64,000 nt of DNA from an uncultured Flavobacteriaceae bacterium (GCA_943842245.1 CALTAJ010000001.1:310001-374000), one strand, 5' to 3'. Shown: positions 19,849 through 29,625, numbered from the stretch's first letter. Notes: generated from the letters alone by a model not told the origin. A program made the numbers and translations.

Positions 19849-21022
19849 TTAGAACTCTTAAAGGATTATTTTCACCCAAATGGGTCTCTTTTTTTTCAGT
19901 TTCTTTCTTTGCACTTATACTTAAAATAATACCCATTGATATACAAGTCATCCATGCGGAAGTTCCTCCACTACTTATCATAGGTAAATTTTGGCCAGTT
20001 ACGGGTAGCACTTGTAGAGCTACCCCTATGTTAATAAAAGCTTGTGAAATAATAGGTATACCTAGACCTATGACCGTAAGCTTTCCAAAAATATTTATGG
20101 TTTTATACGAAATCACAACTATTCTGTAAAGCAACAATAGATATAAAATAATAAGACCTCCTCCTCCCAAAAGCCCGTATTCCTCAACAATTATCGCATA
20201 TATAAAATCTGAAGAACTTTGGGGTAAGAAATTTTTCATTCTACTTTTTCCTGCACCTAATCCAAAAATTTTACCTGTTACAATTGCTGTTTTAGCGCGC
20301 TCTACCTGGTAGTTTCCGTCAGTACTTTTACCACTTCTAAAATTCTCAATTCGATTAATCCAAGTATCCACACGGTTAGGAAAAGCTTCTGGGAAAGTTT
20401 TTATTGATAAAAAAAACAATAATATAAAAACTATTCCTACGCATAAAACAGTCATCAAATATCGTAAAGGATAGCCTGCTAAAAAAGATAAAATAAATAC
20501 CATAGTAAATAAGAGTAATGCTGACGAAAGGTTAGAAGGAAAAATAAGTGAAACAATTATAAATACAGGAAACCAAAAACGAATTAATGAACTTTTTAAC
20601 GTTGGTGTTTTGTGACTAATTTTTGATAGGTAAGTTGATGAATAAACCATTAAAACAACTGAAGCCAATGTGGATGTTTGAAAACTTAAACCTATAATTG
20701 GTATTCGAATCCATCGACTGGCATTTGCTCCTGCAATTAAGGTTCCTTGACTAGCAGTGTATATAAGTAAAAAACCTACAATCGGAAGCATCAAAATTGA
20801 GATACCTTTAAAATAATTATATGGGATTCGATGAACTGAGAACATCAAAATAAAGCCAATAACCAATATAATGAAGTGTTTTAAGAGATAGCCCCATGGA
20901 GTGCCTTTGCCAATTACATAAACTAAGTTAGTGCTTGCACTAAAAACAGGTAGAAATGAAAAAATAGCCAATAAGGCCAAAATTCCCCATAACACTTTAT
21001 CCCCTCTTAATGCTTGAAACAT
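19835..21022 (-). CDS. ftsW: SEDS peptidoglycan glycosyltransferase FtsW
   Basis: Polytopic inner-membrane glycan polymerase of the septum, working with the class B PBP encoded upstream at 25043-27022. The 395-aa protein has about ten hydrophobic helices. Hallmarks are GANASRWIRIP near 107, FGLGAGKSRMKNFLPQSSSDFIY (cytoplasmic/periplasmic loop around 250-275), IVEEYGLLGG and, near the end, LPMISSGGTSAW. The cluster position supports FtsW over RodA. Confidence 0.95.
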   Translation of the reverse strand: MFQALRGDKVLWGILALLAIFSFLPVFSASTNLVYVIGKGTPWGYLLKHFIILVIGFILMFSVHRIPYNYFKGISILMLPIVGFLLIYTASQGTLIAGANASRWIRIPIIGLSFQTSTLASVVLMVYSSTYLSKISHKTPTLKSSLIRFWFPVFIIVSLIFPSNLSSALLLFTMVFILSFLAGYPLRYLMTVLCVGIVFILLFFLSIKTFPEAFPNRVDTWINRIENFRSGKSTDGNYQVERAKTAIVTGKIFGLGAGKSRMKNFLPQSSSDFIYAIIVEEYGLLGGGGLIILYLLLLYRIVVISYKTINIFGKLTVIGLGIPIISQAFINIGVALQVLPVTGQNLPMISSGGTSAWMTCISMGIILSISAKKETEKKETHLGENNPLRVLSETY

Positions 21023-21025
21023 AGT

Positions 21026-22360
21026 TTATAAATTTCTTACTGCATTTTTAAATTGATTTCCACGATCCTCATAATTTTTGAATAAATCAAAGCTTGCACA
21101 AGCAGGAGATAGCAATACAGTATCTTTTGCAATAGAAACTTTATGAGCAATTTTGACAGCTTCACTCATTGACTGGGTTTCAATAAAAATTTCACTTACA
21201 TTTTCAAATGTATCACGTAATTTTTCATTATTTAAGCCAAGACATATAATTGCTTTTGCTTTTTTTCGAACCATAGGAAGTAACTCATTATAATCATTTC
21301 CCTTATCAACACCTCCAACAATCCAAACCAATGGACTGTTAATACTATCAATAGCAAAAAATGTCGCATTGATATTTGTGGCTTTTGAATCGTTGATATA
21401 TTGAACATGCTGAATGGTAAGTACTTTTTCCATACGATGTGGTGCGCCTTTAAAATGATATAAACTGTCACGAATAGAGTCTTTACTTACATGCAATAAA
21501 CTTGCTACAGTTGAAGCAGCCATTGCATTCAACAGGTTATGCCTTCCTGATAAAGGAAATTGTGCGGAATTAATCATGATTCTCTTTTTTTTATGTTTTA
21601 TTATGATTTGATCTTTAGTGGCAGTTACCCCTTCTATATCTGAACTTACATCTAAGGGGATTTTTTTAGATTTTAAATTTTTCTTTTTTATAACTCTATT
21701 TAATACTGGGTCTTCAGCATTAAAAAGGAAAAAATCTTTTTCAGATTGATTTCTTAAAATCCTAAGTTTTGATTTTATATAATCCTCAAAATTATAATTA
21801 TACCGATCTAAATGATCAGGAGTAATATTTGTAATAACTGCAATATGTGGAGCAAATTCACGAATATCATCAAGTTGAAAACTACTGATTTCTAAAACGT
21901 AATAATCAAATTTAGTTTGAGCAACCTGTAGAGCGAAGCTTGATCCAATATTCCCAGCTATCCCAACATTTAGTCCTGCATCCTTTAAGATTTTATATGT
22001 GAGCATAGTGGTCGTAGTTTTGCCATTAGTTCCTGTTATTCCAATTAAAGTTGCAGATGTATGTTGAGCAGCAAATTCTATTTCAGAAATAATAATTTTA
22101 CCTTTATCAAGCAAAGTTTTAATTAACTTAGTGTTAGAGGGAATTCCAGGACTTTTAATTATAAAATCTGCTGCTTTTATAGTATTAATTGTATGCTTTC
22201 CTGCTTCCCATTGAATACCCTCTTGATTTAAAAAATCTTGTAAATCTTGGTCAATCTCTTTTATATCAGAAACAAAAACTTCATAGCCTTTCTTTTTTCC
22301 TAAAATTGCTGCACCAACTCCACTCTGTCCCGCTCCCAATATGACTATTCTATTTTTCAT
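21026..22360 (-). CDS. murD: UDP-N-acetylmuramoyl-L-alanine--D-glutamate ligase
   Basis: Adds D-glutamate to UDP-MurNAc-L-Ala. From ATG 22360 the product is 444 aa with NRIVILGAGQSGVGAA at the N-terminus, the ATP loop [14 protein letters not shown] near 110, the carbamylated-lysine region, and INDSKATN near 315. A longer frame reaching 22417 adds 19 unrelated residues inside mraY, so the internal ATG is chosen. That ATG overlaps the mraY stop by one base (TAATG), a standard coupling arrangement. Confidence 0.96.
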   Translation of the reverse strand: MKNRIVILGAGQSGVGAAILGKKKGYEVFVSDIKEIDQDLQDFLNQEGIQWEAGKHTINTIKAADFIIKSPGIPSNTKLIKTLLDKGKIIISEIEFAAQHTSATLIGITGTNGKTTTTMLTYKILKDAGLNVGIAGNIGSSFALQVAQTKFDYYVLEISSFQLDDIREFAPHIAVITNITPDHLDRYNYNFEDYIKSKLRILRNQSEKDFFLFNAEDPVLNRVIKKKNLKSKKIPLDVSSDIEGVTATKDQIIIKHKKKRIMINSAQFPLSGRHNLLNAMAASTVASLLHVSKDSIRDSLYHFKGAPHRMEKVLTIQHVQYINDSKATNINATFFAIDSINSPLVWIVGGVDKGNDYNELLPMVRKKAKAIICLGLNNEKLRDTFENVSEIFIETQSMSEAVKIAHKVSIAKDTVLLSPACASFDLFKNYEDRGNQFKNAVRNL

Positions 22361-23583
22361 TACCTGAGTTTGAGAGTTACAATAGTTAGTACAGCAAGAA
22401 TAATTCCTAAAATCCAAAACCGTGAAACAATCTTACTTTCATGAAAACCAAGTTTCTGAAAATGGTGATGCAGTGGTGCCATCTTGAATATTCTTTGTCC
22501 AATACCAGTCTTTGTTCGGGTATATTTAAAATAACTGACTTGCATAATTACTGACAGTGTCTCTATAAAAAAGACTCCACACAGTAAGGGAATTAATAAT
22601 TCTTTTCTAACAATTATAGCTATTACAGATATTACAGCTCCAATGGATAAACTTCCTGTATCTCCCATAAATATTTCTGCTGGATATGTATTATACCATA
22701 AAAATCCAATTAATGCACCTAAAAAAGCAGAGATAAATACGACAATCTCTCCAACATAAGGGATGTACATAATATTTAAATATGAAGCAAAATTTATATT
22801 TCCCGAAACAAAAGAAAATATTGCTAGTGCAAACACAATAATTGCTGAAACACCTGCTGCTAAACCATCTATACCATCTGTTAAGTTAGCTCCATTTGAT
22901 ACAGCAGTAATAATAAAAATAACAATCGGAATAAAAACTAGCCAAGTGAATTTAGAATCGATACCGGCCCAGCTAATAAGAGAATGATAGTTAAATTCAT
23001 TATTTTTAAAGAGTGGAATAGTCGTCAGACTTTCTTTAATATCCTTAGTGTTTTGAGAAATTTCAACTGAGTATTCTGTTTTATTCACCCTAGAATCAAG
23101 TTCTGTTCGAACTTTAACATCCGGATGAAAAAATAGAATAGCACCTACGAAAACTCCCAACACGACTTGTCCTGTAACTTTAAACCTACCCTGAAGGCCC
23201 TCTTTTTTTTTCTTAAATATTTTTATATAATCATCGAGCCATCCTATCAAACCCATCCAAACCATGGAAACCATCAAAAGTATAATGTATATATTGTTTA
23301 AATGGGCCAATAATAAAACAGGAAATATTGTACTAAAAATGATAATTACCCCCCCCATAGTTGGAGTACCTTCTTTTTCTTTTTGTCCATCTAATCCTAA
23401 ATCACGAATATTTTCTCCTATTTGCTGACTTCTCAAATAATTGATGATTTTTTTTCCAAAAATCATAGAAAAACCCATAGAAAATATAATTGCCATCGCA
23501 GATCTAAATGAAATATATTGAAAAACACTTGCGCCTGGAAATTGGTATTGTTGTTCTAAAAATTCAAATAGGTTGTAGAGCAT
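22360..23583 (-). CDS. mraY: Phospho-N-acetylmuramoyl-pentapeptide-transferase
   Basis: Transfers phospho-MurNAc-pentapeptide to undecaprenyl phosphate to form lipid I. The 407-aa integral membrane protein has ten or so helices. Catalytic motifs are GWLDDYIK near 117, [12 protein letters not shown] near 229, and the C-terminal [21 protein letters not shown] (split here as [10 protein letters not shown] and the following helix). A ~60-residue segment after residue 155 (VRTELDSRV onward) is an insert typical of Bacteroidota MraY. It starts 2 bases after murE. Confidence 0.96.
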   Translation of the reverse strand: MLYNLFEFLEQQYQFPGASVFQYISFRSAMAIIFSMGFSMIFGKKIINYLRSQQIGENIRDLGLDGQKEKEGTPTMGGVIIIFSTIFPVLLLAHLNNIYIILLMVSMVWMGLIGWLDDYIKIFKKKKEGLQGRFKVTGQVVLGVFVGAILFFHPDVKVRTELDSRVNKTEYSVEISQNTKDIKESLTTIPLFKNNEFNYHSLISWAGIDSKFTWLVFIPIVIFIITAVSNGANLTDGIDGLAAGVSAIIVFALAIFSFVSGNINFASYLNIMYIPYVGEIVVFISAFLGALIGFLWYNTYPAEIFMGDTGSLSIGAVISVIAIIVRKELLIPLLCGVFFIETLSVIMQVSYFKYTRTKTGIGQRIFKMAPLHHHFQKLGFHESKIVSRFWILGIILAVLTIVTLKLR

Positions 23584-23585
23584 CT

Positions 23586-25046
23586 CTAGTCTAAGTTTAA
23601 AAATATTTGTTTTGCAATTTTTAGATCACTAAAAGAATAATATTTCCCTTGGATCTCTTGGAAGGATTCATGTCCTTTTCCAGCAATTAAGACTACATCC
23701 CCATCCTGAGCCAACTCAGCTGAAGTGGCAATTGCTTCTTCTCTTAAAGTTATTTTTGATATTTTTTTAAAATTTTCTTGTGACACTCCATCTATCATCT
23801 GTGAGATAATCTTTTCTGGATCTTCATTGCGAGGATTATCAGAAGTGAAAATAACTTTATCGCTATGTTTTGAAGCTATTTGTCCCATTATTGGCCTTTT
23901 TTCTTGATCTCTATTTCCTCCACAACCTAAAAGAGTGAAAAGTTTTTCATTTCTAGTACGAATTTTATTTATCGTTTCTAATACATTTTCTAAAGCATTA
24001 GGCGTATGAGCATAATCAATTATTACTGTGATCCGATTTGGAGTTTGAAATATTTGAAAACGTCCCTCAACATTTTTAAGGCAACTGATTTGTTTTAAAA
24101 TATCTAATTGAGAAAATTCAAAAAGTTCTGCAACAGCATAAACAGCCAAAATATTTTGCATATTAAAACCACCAACTAAGCTAGTCCAAACTTCTTGGTT
24201 TTTTATTTTTATAAGCATGCCAGAAAATTGTTGTTCAAGAAGCTTTGCTTTATAATCAGCATTTTGTTGAATAGCATAAGTATATTTTTTTGCCTTAGTA
24301 TTTTGAAGCATAAAAGCACCATTTTTATCGTCTAAATTTGTCAATGCAAACGCATTTTCAGGTAAAGTGTCAAAAAATGATTTCTTAGTATCTCTATAAT
24401 TTTTAAAATCTCCGTGATAATCTAAATGATCATGAGTTAAATTAGTAAATACTCCTCCCGAGAAAGCTAATCCTTCAGTTCGAAATTGATTTATTCCATG
24501 AGATGATACTTCCATAAAACAGTGAGTGATACCCAATTTTAGCATATTATTCAGATGTACATTTAATGATAGAGCATCTGGAGTAGTGAAGCTATTATTA
24601 TAAACTTTATCTCCGTACTGAATCTTTACTGTAGAAAATAATCCACAATCACATCCTTGTTTAGTGAATAGTTCAAATAATAATGAAGCGATGGAGGTCT
24701 TACCGTTAGTTCCAGTGATACCTACCAATTTGATTTTTTCTGAAGGATTATCGTAAAAATTAGAAGCTATAATTCCTAAAGTTTTTGCTGTATTTTTTAC
24801 TAATACATAAACGACATTCTTCCCAAGTTCTTTAGGAATTAATTCACAAATAATCGCTTTTGCTCCTTTTTCTATGGCTTGTGAAATAAATTTATGACCG
24901 TCAACTTTTAATCCTTTTTGAGCTATATACAAGCTGTCTTTTTCAATAGTCCTACTATCAAAGCTCAGCGATGAAATCTCTGTATTAGGGTTTCCATAAA
25001 TCCCTTCAATTTCTACCTTATATAGTATGTCCTGTAATTTTTTTAT
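23586..25046 (-). CDS. murE: UDP-MurNAc-L-Ala-D-Glu--2,6-diaminopimelate ligase, apparent ATA start
   Basis: Adds meso-diaminopimelate to the nucleotide precursor; the substrate is shown by DNPRNEDP near residue 400. ATP loop [10 protein letters not shown] is near 109. The first ATG/GTG/TTG-type codon in frame (TTG at 24932) would remove 38 residues including the conserved SFDSR of the UDP-binding domain. Extending upstream restores a full N-terminus reading [14 protein letters not shown] after an ATA codon at 25046-25044. This gives 486 aa, the usual length. The ATA overlaps the TAA stop of ftsI as ATAA, in exactly the geometry of an ATGA junction. No ATG, GTG or TTG exists between the upstream in-frame stop and SFDSR. 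Either a non-AUG start is used or one base is wrong. Confidence 0.9.
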   Translation of the reverse strand: MKKLQDILYKVEIEGIYGNPNTEISSLSFDSRTIEKDSLYIAQKGLKVDGHKFISQAIEKGAKAIICELIPKELGKNVVYVLVKNTAKTLGIIASNFYDNPSEKIKLVGITGTNGKTSIASLLFELFTKQGCDCGLFSTVKIQYGDKVYNNSFTTPDALSLNVHLNNMLKLGITHCFMEVSSHGINQFRTEGLAFSGGVFTNLTHDHLDYHGDFKNYRDTKKSFFDTLPENAFALTNLDDKNGAFMLQNTKAKKYTYAIQQNADYKAKLLEQQFSGMLIKIKNQEVWTSLVGGFNMQNILAVYAVAELFEFSQLDILKQISCLKNVEGRFQIFQTPNRITVIIDYAHTPNALENVLETINKIRTRNEKLFTLLGCGGNRDQEKRPIMGQIASKHSDKVIFTSDNPRNEDPEKIISQMIDGVSQENFKKISKITLREEAIATSAELAQDGDVVLIAGKGHESFQEIQGKYYSFSDLKIAKQIFLNLD

Positions 25047-27022
25047 GATAATTCTAAAATTATTTGTTGTTTATTGTGAATCAGTGATCCTGGTTTAAGA
25101 GATTGTGATTTAACTGACCCTGATCCTTTTATTTTAATCTTTAAACCGCTTTTTTTAACTCTTTCAAGAGCTTCTAATTCTGGTAAACCAGTAACATCTG
25201 GAACAACATCCTTTGATTTTACACTTAAAGCTTCTAAATCTTTTTTAGATACGTTCACCTGGTAAGGAGTATCATTAAATATTTTTTTAGCAATAGTCTT
25301 AAAAATAGGAGCAGCGACGGTAGCTCCGTAATAACCAATAGATTTATTGGGTTTATGAATCACTACAATACAAGAATATTTTGGATTTTCAACAGGATAG
25401 TACCCTACAAAACTTGAAATATATTGTACATCCTTTTTTGTATAATCAACCTGTCCAGTTCCTGTTTTTCCTGCCATTTTGAGCAATGGGTCTTTAATAC
25501 TATGGGCAGTTCCCCAATTCTTATCTACAACGTTAAACAACATTTTTCTAACCTTATCTAAAGTTTCTTTTGAGCAAATCGATGGATTTAAAACTTGTTT
25601 TGAAAAAACTTGAGTAGGTGTATTTCCAAAATTGCTAATTTGATTTAAAAATCTAGGCTTTACCATTTCACCGTTATTAGCAATAGCATTATAAAAAGCT
25701 AAAATTTGAAGTGGAGTAAAACTAACTCCATAGCCGTATGCCATCCAAGGTAAATCTAAACCATCCCAATCAGAATCTTCAGGATAAGGAATCTTTGGGA
25801 GACCCTCACCTAAAATGGGGATTCCCAGAGGTTTATTAAGTCCCATATTATACAATCTATCTACAAACTGCTTGGGATTGTCTTTATAATGATCGTATAT
25901 AATTTTAACTAATCCGACGTTTGAAGAAACCTCAAAAGCTTTTGCAGCTGTAAGGATTCCATAACCACCTCTTTTTGAATCCTTAACCTTATACTTGCCA
26001 TAAAACACCATTTCGCCTGTTCCAGTATCTATGTTAGATTCTTCATTGATCACGTTATCTTCTAAAGCAGCGATCATACCCATTAACTTAAAAGTTGAAC
26101 CTGGTTCAAATGTTTCTCCTACTGCATAATTTAATTTTTCGAAATACTTTCCATCTTTAGTTCGACCTAAATTAGCAATAGCTTTAATAGCGCCAGAATT
26201 AACTTCCATTACCACTACTGTACCGTGATCAGCTTTAAATTTTTCAAGTTGAGAAAGCAACGCATTATGAGTAATATCTTGAATATTGACATCAATTGTG
26301 GTGAATAAATCAAACCCTTCTGTAGGCTCTTTTTCATTTGAATCACTAATTGGCTTCCAATGTCCATTAGCAATTTTTTGTTTCAATCGCAATCCTTTAT
26401 CACCACGTAAATATTGAGAAAATGCACCTTCTAAACCGACTCTAAAATAAGTACCATCTTTATCTTTTTTCTCGTAACCTATGGTTCTCTCAGCAATTTT
26501 CCCAAGGGGATTTTCACGCTTAATTTCTTGTTCTACAATTAAACCTCCTTTAAATGTATTTTGATTAAAAATGGGAAAATTTTTATAACGTTTTAATTGA
26601 TAATACGAAAGATCTTCATCTATTAATAGGTATCTATTTTTTTGTAAACGAGCTTGTTCGATCATTTTCAAAATCTGAGCTGACGATTTAATACTAATCA
26701 TTGCAATGGAATCTGCAAGAGCTTTTTTGTATGAATTAAATAAATATTCTGAAGGTGTAACCGTATCCCAATATAATTCGTAACGGGATATTGAAGTTGC
26801 TAATATATTCCCGTCTGCAGCATATATATTACCTCGACTTGGCTCTAAAACAATATTTTTAACAAGTGAATCAGGTTCAAGTCCTAATCCTAAATCATTT
26901 TCATAAAACTGGATATAAATGAGTTTACCAATTAAGAATAAAGCAAATATGAACAGACTAATCGCAATCATGTAAAACCGATTCATTATTAATTGCTGTG
27001 CAGGTCTTGATTCTTTATTCAT
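25043..27022 (-). CDS. ftsI: Class B penicillin-binding protein (FtsI/PBP3) with PASTA domain
   Basis: Septal peptidoglycan transpeptidase partnering FtsW. The 659-aa protein has a membrane anchor at ~14-33, a PBP dimerisation/pedestal domain (RGNIYAADGNILA near 60), and a transpeptidase domain with SxxK in PGSTFKL (~306), SSN near 368 and KTGTGQ near 516. A single C-terminal PASTA domain spans ~600-659 (VVPDVTGLPELEALE). A single PASTA domain on FtsI is a known feature of this phylum. It overlaps ftsL by 8 nt. Confidence 0.95.
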   Translation of the reverse strand: MNKESRPAQQLIMNRFYMIAISLFIFALFLIGKLIYIQFYENDLGLGLEPDSLVKNIVLEPSRGNIYAADGNILATSISRYELYWDTVTPSEYLFNSYKKALADSIAMISIKSSAQILKMIEQARLQKNRYLLIDEDLSYYQLKRYKNFPIFNQNTFKGGLIVEQEIKRENPLGKIAERTIGYEKKDKDGTYFRVGLEGAFSQYLRGDKGLRLKQKIANGHWKPISDSNEKEPTEGFDLFTTIDVNIQDITHNALLSQLEKFKADHGTVVVMEVNSGAIKAIANLGRTKDGKYFEKLNYAVGETFEPGSTFKLMGMIAALEDNVINEESNIDTGTGEMVFYGKYKVKDSKRGGYGILTAAKAFEVSSNVGLVKIIYDHYKDNPKQFVDRLYNMGLNKPLGIPILGEGLPKIPYPEDSDWDGLDLPWMAYGYGVSFTPLQILAFYNAIANNGEMVKPRFLNQISNFGNTPTQVFSKQVLNPSICSKETLDKVRKMLFNVVDKNWGTAHSIKDPLLKMAGKTGTGQVDYTKKDVQYISSFVGYYPVENPKYSCIVVIHKPNKSIGYYGATVAAPIFKTIAKKIFNDTPYQVNVSKKDLEALSVKSKDVVPDVTGLPELEALERVKKSGLKIKIKGSGSVKSQSLKPGSLIHNKQQIILELS

Positions 27023-27326
27023 TTAAAATATTTATTTTTATTGGTGGTGACGAAGCAGGACCAACTCCTTTTTCTTCCAATATTCGAGTTATATTTGATT
27101 CTTTTCTAAGAACTAAAAGTTGCTTTTTGGAATCAATAAATTCACCCTTAAGTGACTTTATATCAGTATTTAAGGAAGCTATTTTAAAAATTTTATTATC
27201 TGCACTATGTCCACTTGATATCATGATAACTGCTAATAAAGAAAGGAAGAGTATCATTCGCCAGTTTTTAAAAGCATCATCTTTTATCAAAAATTCAATA
27301 TTAAGTATTGATCTCAAATTGTTCAT
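27015..27326 (-). CDS. ftsL: FtsL-like division protein
   Basis: 103-aa bitopic protein: a cytoplasmic N-terminus with the flavobacterial motif FLIKDDAFKNWR, one membrane helix (~25-40), then a periplasmic coiled-coil-like stretch (ASLNTDIKSLKGEFIDSKKQLLVLRKES read in heptads) ending in KGVGPASSPP. Size, topology and place between rsmH and ftsI all fit FtsL, which forms a complex with FtsB and FtsQ. Sequence similarity in this family is weak, so context carries much of the call. Its ATG overlaps the rsmH stop (ATGA). Confidence 0.85.
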   Translation of the reverse strand: MNNLRSILNIEFLIKDDAFKNWRMILFLSLLAVIMISSGHSADNKIFKIASLNTDIKSLKGEFIDSKKQLLVLRKESNITRILEEKGVGPASSPPIKINILNE

Positions 27327-28225
27327 TTTTTCTCTGCAATTCTTAATTTGGCACTTCTAGCCCTAGAATTTATTTTAATCTCTTCTATTGAGGGGACTCT
27401 TAACTTTCCTATTTTAATTAATGGATTTGTAGAATTTCCATAAAAATCTTTTTCCTCTTCTCCTTCAAAATTTCCATTTTTAATGAATCTTTTCACTAGC
27501 CTATCTTCAAGAGAGTGATACGATATACAAACAATTCTTCCTCCAGGCTTTAAGATCTCCGTAGCTTGTTCTAAAAAAGTCTTCAACACCGCCAGCTCGT
27601 CATTCACCTCTATTCGAATTGCTTGAAAAATCTTAGCCAAGACTTTAATTTTAAATCGTTGAGGCACCAAAGGCTCGAGCAGATCTATTAAATCTTTAGT
27701 TGTTTTTATATCACTTATAATACGAGTATTGGCGATTAATTCGGCAACTTTTTTTGAGTTTCTCAACTCACCGTAATTGAAAAATAATTTAGATAATGCT
27801 TCTACTGAGTATTGATTTAGAACCTCATAAGCATCCAAATCTTGTGATTGATTCATTCGCATATCTAACCTTCCTTCTTCGCGAATAGAAAACCCTCGAG
27901 AACCTTCGTTAAATTGATGAGAAGAAACTCCAAAATCAGCTAAAATCCCATCAACTTCAATTACACTGTAATATTTCAAATACTGTTTGAGGTGTCTAAA
28001 GTTTGCAGCTATAAGTTTAAAACGAAAATCATCTATTCGGTTCTTGTAAGCATCTGCATCTTGATCAAATCCATACAGTCGACCATTATCGTTCAACTTA
28101 TCAATTATACCCCTAGAATGACCTCCCCCTCCATAAGTAACATCTATGTAAACTCCTTGGGGTTGAATTTTTAAACCCTGAAGCGTCTCTTTGAGTAAAA
28201 CTGGATTATGATATTGTATCATCAT
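27323..28225 (-). CDS. rsmH: 16S rRNA (cytosine(1402)-N(4))-methyltransferase
   Basis: SAM-dependent methyltransferase modifying C1402 in the decoding centre of 16S rRNA. The 300-aa protein begins with YHNPVLLKETLQGL, has the SAM-binding segment VDVTYGGGGHSRGI near 29, ILADFGVSSHQF near 95 and SYHSLEDRLVKRFIK near 235. Two ATGs stand at the start (28225 and 28222). It overlaps mraZ by 20 nt. Confidence 0.96.
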   Translation of the reverse strand: MMIQYHNPVLLKETLQGLKIQPQGVYIDVTYGGGGHSRGIIDKLNDNGRLYGFDQDADAYKNRIDDFRFKLIAANFRHLKQYLKYYSVIEVDGILADFGVSSHQFNEGSRGFSIREEGRLDMRMNQSQDLDAYEVLNQYSVEALSKLFFNYGELRNSKKVAELIANTRIISDIKTTKDLIDLLEPLVPQRFKIKVLAKIFQAIRIEVNDELAVLKTFLEQATEILKPGGRIVCISYHSLEDRLVKRFIKNGNFEGEEEKDFYGNSTNPLIKIGKLRVPSIEEIKINSRARSAKLRIAEKK

Positions 28226-28673
28226 TTTTATCTCCCATAACTTCTTCAGCTAAAGCACCAAAATCGAGTGTTGCCTCATCTATCGCTTTTTCGTATAGCG
28301 ATTTATCCCAAATCTCAAGAATATTAACTGCGGAAGAAACCACAATCTCTTTTCCAATCTGTGCATGTTTTACTAAATCTTTTGGAATCAAAAGACGTCC
28401 TGAAATATCCATTTCTACTGTCTTTACTCCAGCTGTAAAACGTCTTATAAAATCATTATTCTTTTTATTAAATCGATTTAAGCTATTAATCTTTTCCATG
28501 AGTAAGATCCATTCCTTCACTGGATAAAGCTCCAAACAGGAATTGAATACTGATCTTTTTAAAACAAATCCATTTGTAATAACACTAGATAATTGTTTCT
28601 TTATTGCAATAGGCATCAAAATTCTACCTTTTGTATCCGCTTTACATTCGTAAGTTCCAATTAAATGCTGCAA
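28206..28673 (-). CDS. mraZ: Transcriptional regulator MraZ
   Basis: First gene of the dcw cluster. MraZ forms ring-shaped oligomers with AbrB/SpoVT-like DNA-binding domains and represses its own operon in E. coli. The 155-aa protein has two such repeats, with GTYECKADTKGRILMP near 5-20 and KTVEMDISGRLLIPKDLV near 80-97; the D-x-x-G-R-[IL]-x-[IL]-P cores are the DNA-contacting parts. Three 10-bp-spaced GTGGK boxes upstream look like its operator. Confidence 0.95.
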   Translation of the reverse strand: MQHLIGTYECKADTKGRILMPIAIKKQLSSVITNGFVLKRSVFNSCLELYPVKEWILLMEKINSLNRFNKKNNDFIRRFTAGVKTVEMDISGRLLIPKDLVKHAQIGKEIVVSSAVNILEIWDKSLYEKAIDEATLDFGALAEEVMGDKNDDTIS

Positions 28674-28694
28674 AATTCTTTACTTAGATTTGAT

Positions 28695-28702
28695 CAAATA
28701 TA
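28695..28702 (-). promoter_or_regulatory. -7 promoter element of the dcw cluster
   Basis: TATATTTG on the minus strand fits TAnnTTTG and lies 21 bases upstream of the mraZ ATG. A TTG at 28727-28729 is 24 bases further up, slightly long for a -33 element, and lies inside the putative MraZ operator. Confidence 0.6.
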
Positions 28703-28712
28703 AATTATATTT

Positions 28713-28737
28713 ACCACTTTTTCCCACAAATTACCAC
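28713..28737 (-). promoter_or_regulatory. Putative MraZ operator: three GTGGK boxes at 10-bp spacing
   Basis: On the minus strand, GTGGT (28737-28733), GTGGG (28727-28723) and GTGGT (28717-28713) repeat with an exact 10-bp period and A/T-only spacers. E. coli MraZ binds TGGGN direct repeats with 5-nt spacers, the same 10-bp pitch. The boxes sit just above the -7 element, where bound MraZ would block initiation. Box sequence and spacing are seen; binding is inferred. Confidence 0.75.
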
Positions 28738-28822
28738 ATTGTTAATAAGTTTTATCGCTTTTTTGAATAATTCACAATACCGTCAATAGCTAAATAAAAT
28801 CAGCCACTAAATTGTAATTGTC

Positions 28823-28830
28823 TATATTTG
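28823..28830 (+). promoter_or_regulatory. Putative -7 element for the alpha/beta hydrolase-engB pair
   Basis: TATATTTG fits TAnnTTTG and lies 28 bases before the ATG at 28859. It is divergent from the mraZ promoter, about 120 bp away. Confidence 0.45.
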
Positions 28831-28858
28831 AGCATAAATTTTGAGTGAAGCTGACGTA

Positions 28859-29620
28859 ATGAATAAAATCATACAGGAAGATGAATTTCGGTACATAGAG
28901 TCAGGCAAAGGACAGCCTTTGATTATTTTACACGGACTAATGGGGGGATTGAGTAATTTTAAGGGAGTAATGGATTATTTCCCAAAAAAAGGTTATCAAA
29001 TCATTATTCCAGAGTTACCTGTTTATAGTTTACCAATATTAAATACTTCAGTTAAATCATTGTCAGAATTTCTCTTAAAATTCATTGCCTTTAGAAGCTT
29101 GAAGAATTTTATTTTATTAGGAAATTCACTTGGTGGACATGTTGGCTTACTTTTTGCCAGGAATCATCCTGAGCTAGTTAAAGGCCTAGTGATAACTGGC
29201 AGCTCAGGTTTATATGAAAACAATTTGGGTGATGGATATCCTAAGCGTGGAGATTATGACTATATTAAAAAGAAAAGTGAAGCTGTTTTTTATGATCCTA
29301 AAGTAGCTTCAAAAGAAATTGTAGACGAAGTTTTTGAATCCGTAAACGACAGAAATAAATTAGTCCGAACTCTAGCCCTAGCAAAAAGTGCTATTCGTCA
29401 TAATATGGCAAATGACCTGCCAAAAATGAAAACTCCAGCTGCTATTATTTGGGGTAAACAAGATACGGTTACACCTCCAAACGTTGCAGAAGAATTTCAT
29501 AGTTTACTCCCTAATTCAAATCTATATTGGATTGACAAGTGCGGACATGCTCCAATGATGGAACATCCTAATAAATTTAATAAAATTCTTCAGGATTGGC
29601 TTGATACTAGAAAACTTTAG
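28859..29620 (+). CDS. Alpha/beta-fold hydrolase
   Basis: 253-aa cytoplasmic hydrolase. The oxyanion-side motif LHGLMGG is near residue 23, the nucleophile elbow GNSLGG (Ser) near 90, the acid in GKQDTVTP near 201 and the catalytic His in CGHAPMMEHP near 229, so the triad is complete. The substrate cannot be read from the sequence. A TTG 18 bases upstream is in frame, but the ATG gives the better N-terminus. It is followed 5 bases later by engB, a neighbour pair seen next to mraZ in other flavobacteria. Confidence 0.9.
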   Translation: MNKIIQEDEFRYIESGKGQPLIILHGLMGGLSNFKGVMDYFPKKGYQIIIPELPVYSLPILNTSVKSLSEFLLKFIAFRSLKNFILLGNSLGGHVGLLFARNHPELVKGLVITGSSGLYENNLGDGYPKRGDYDYIKKKSEAVFYDPKVASKEIVDEVFESVNDRNKLVRTLALAKSAIRHNMANDLPKMKTPAAIIWGKQDTVTPPNVAEEFHSLLPNSNLYWIDKCGHAPMMEHPNKFNKILQDWLDTRKL

Positions 29621-29625
29621 AAAGC

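Noticed and set aside
22361-22417. Longer MurD start inside mraY
   Set aside because: The extra residues are the out-of-frame reading of the end of mraY; the TAATG junction at 22360 is a standard coupled start.
26998-27360. A 120-codon open frame on the plus strand over the ftsL/ftsI junction
   Set aside because: It is antisense to well-supported dcw genes, has no recognisable domain and no plausible promoter; I treat it as a shadow frame.
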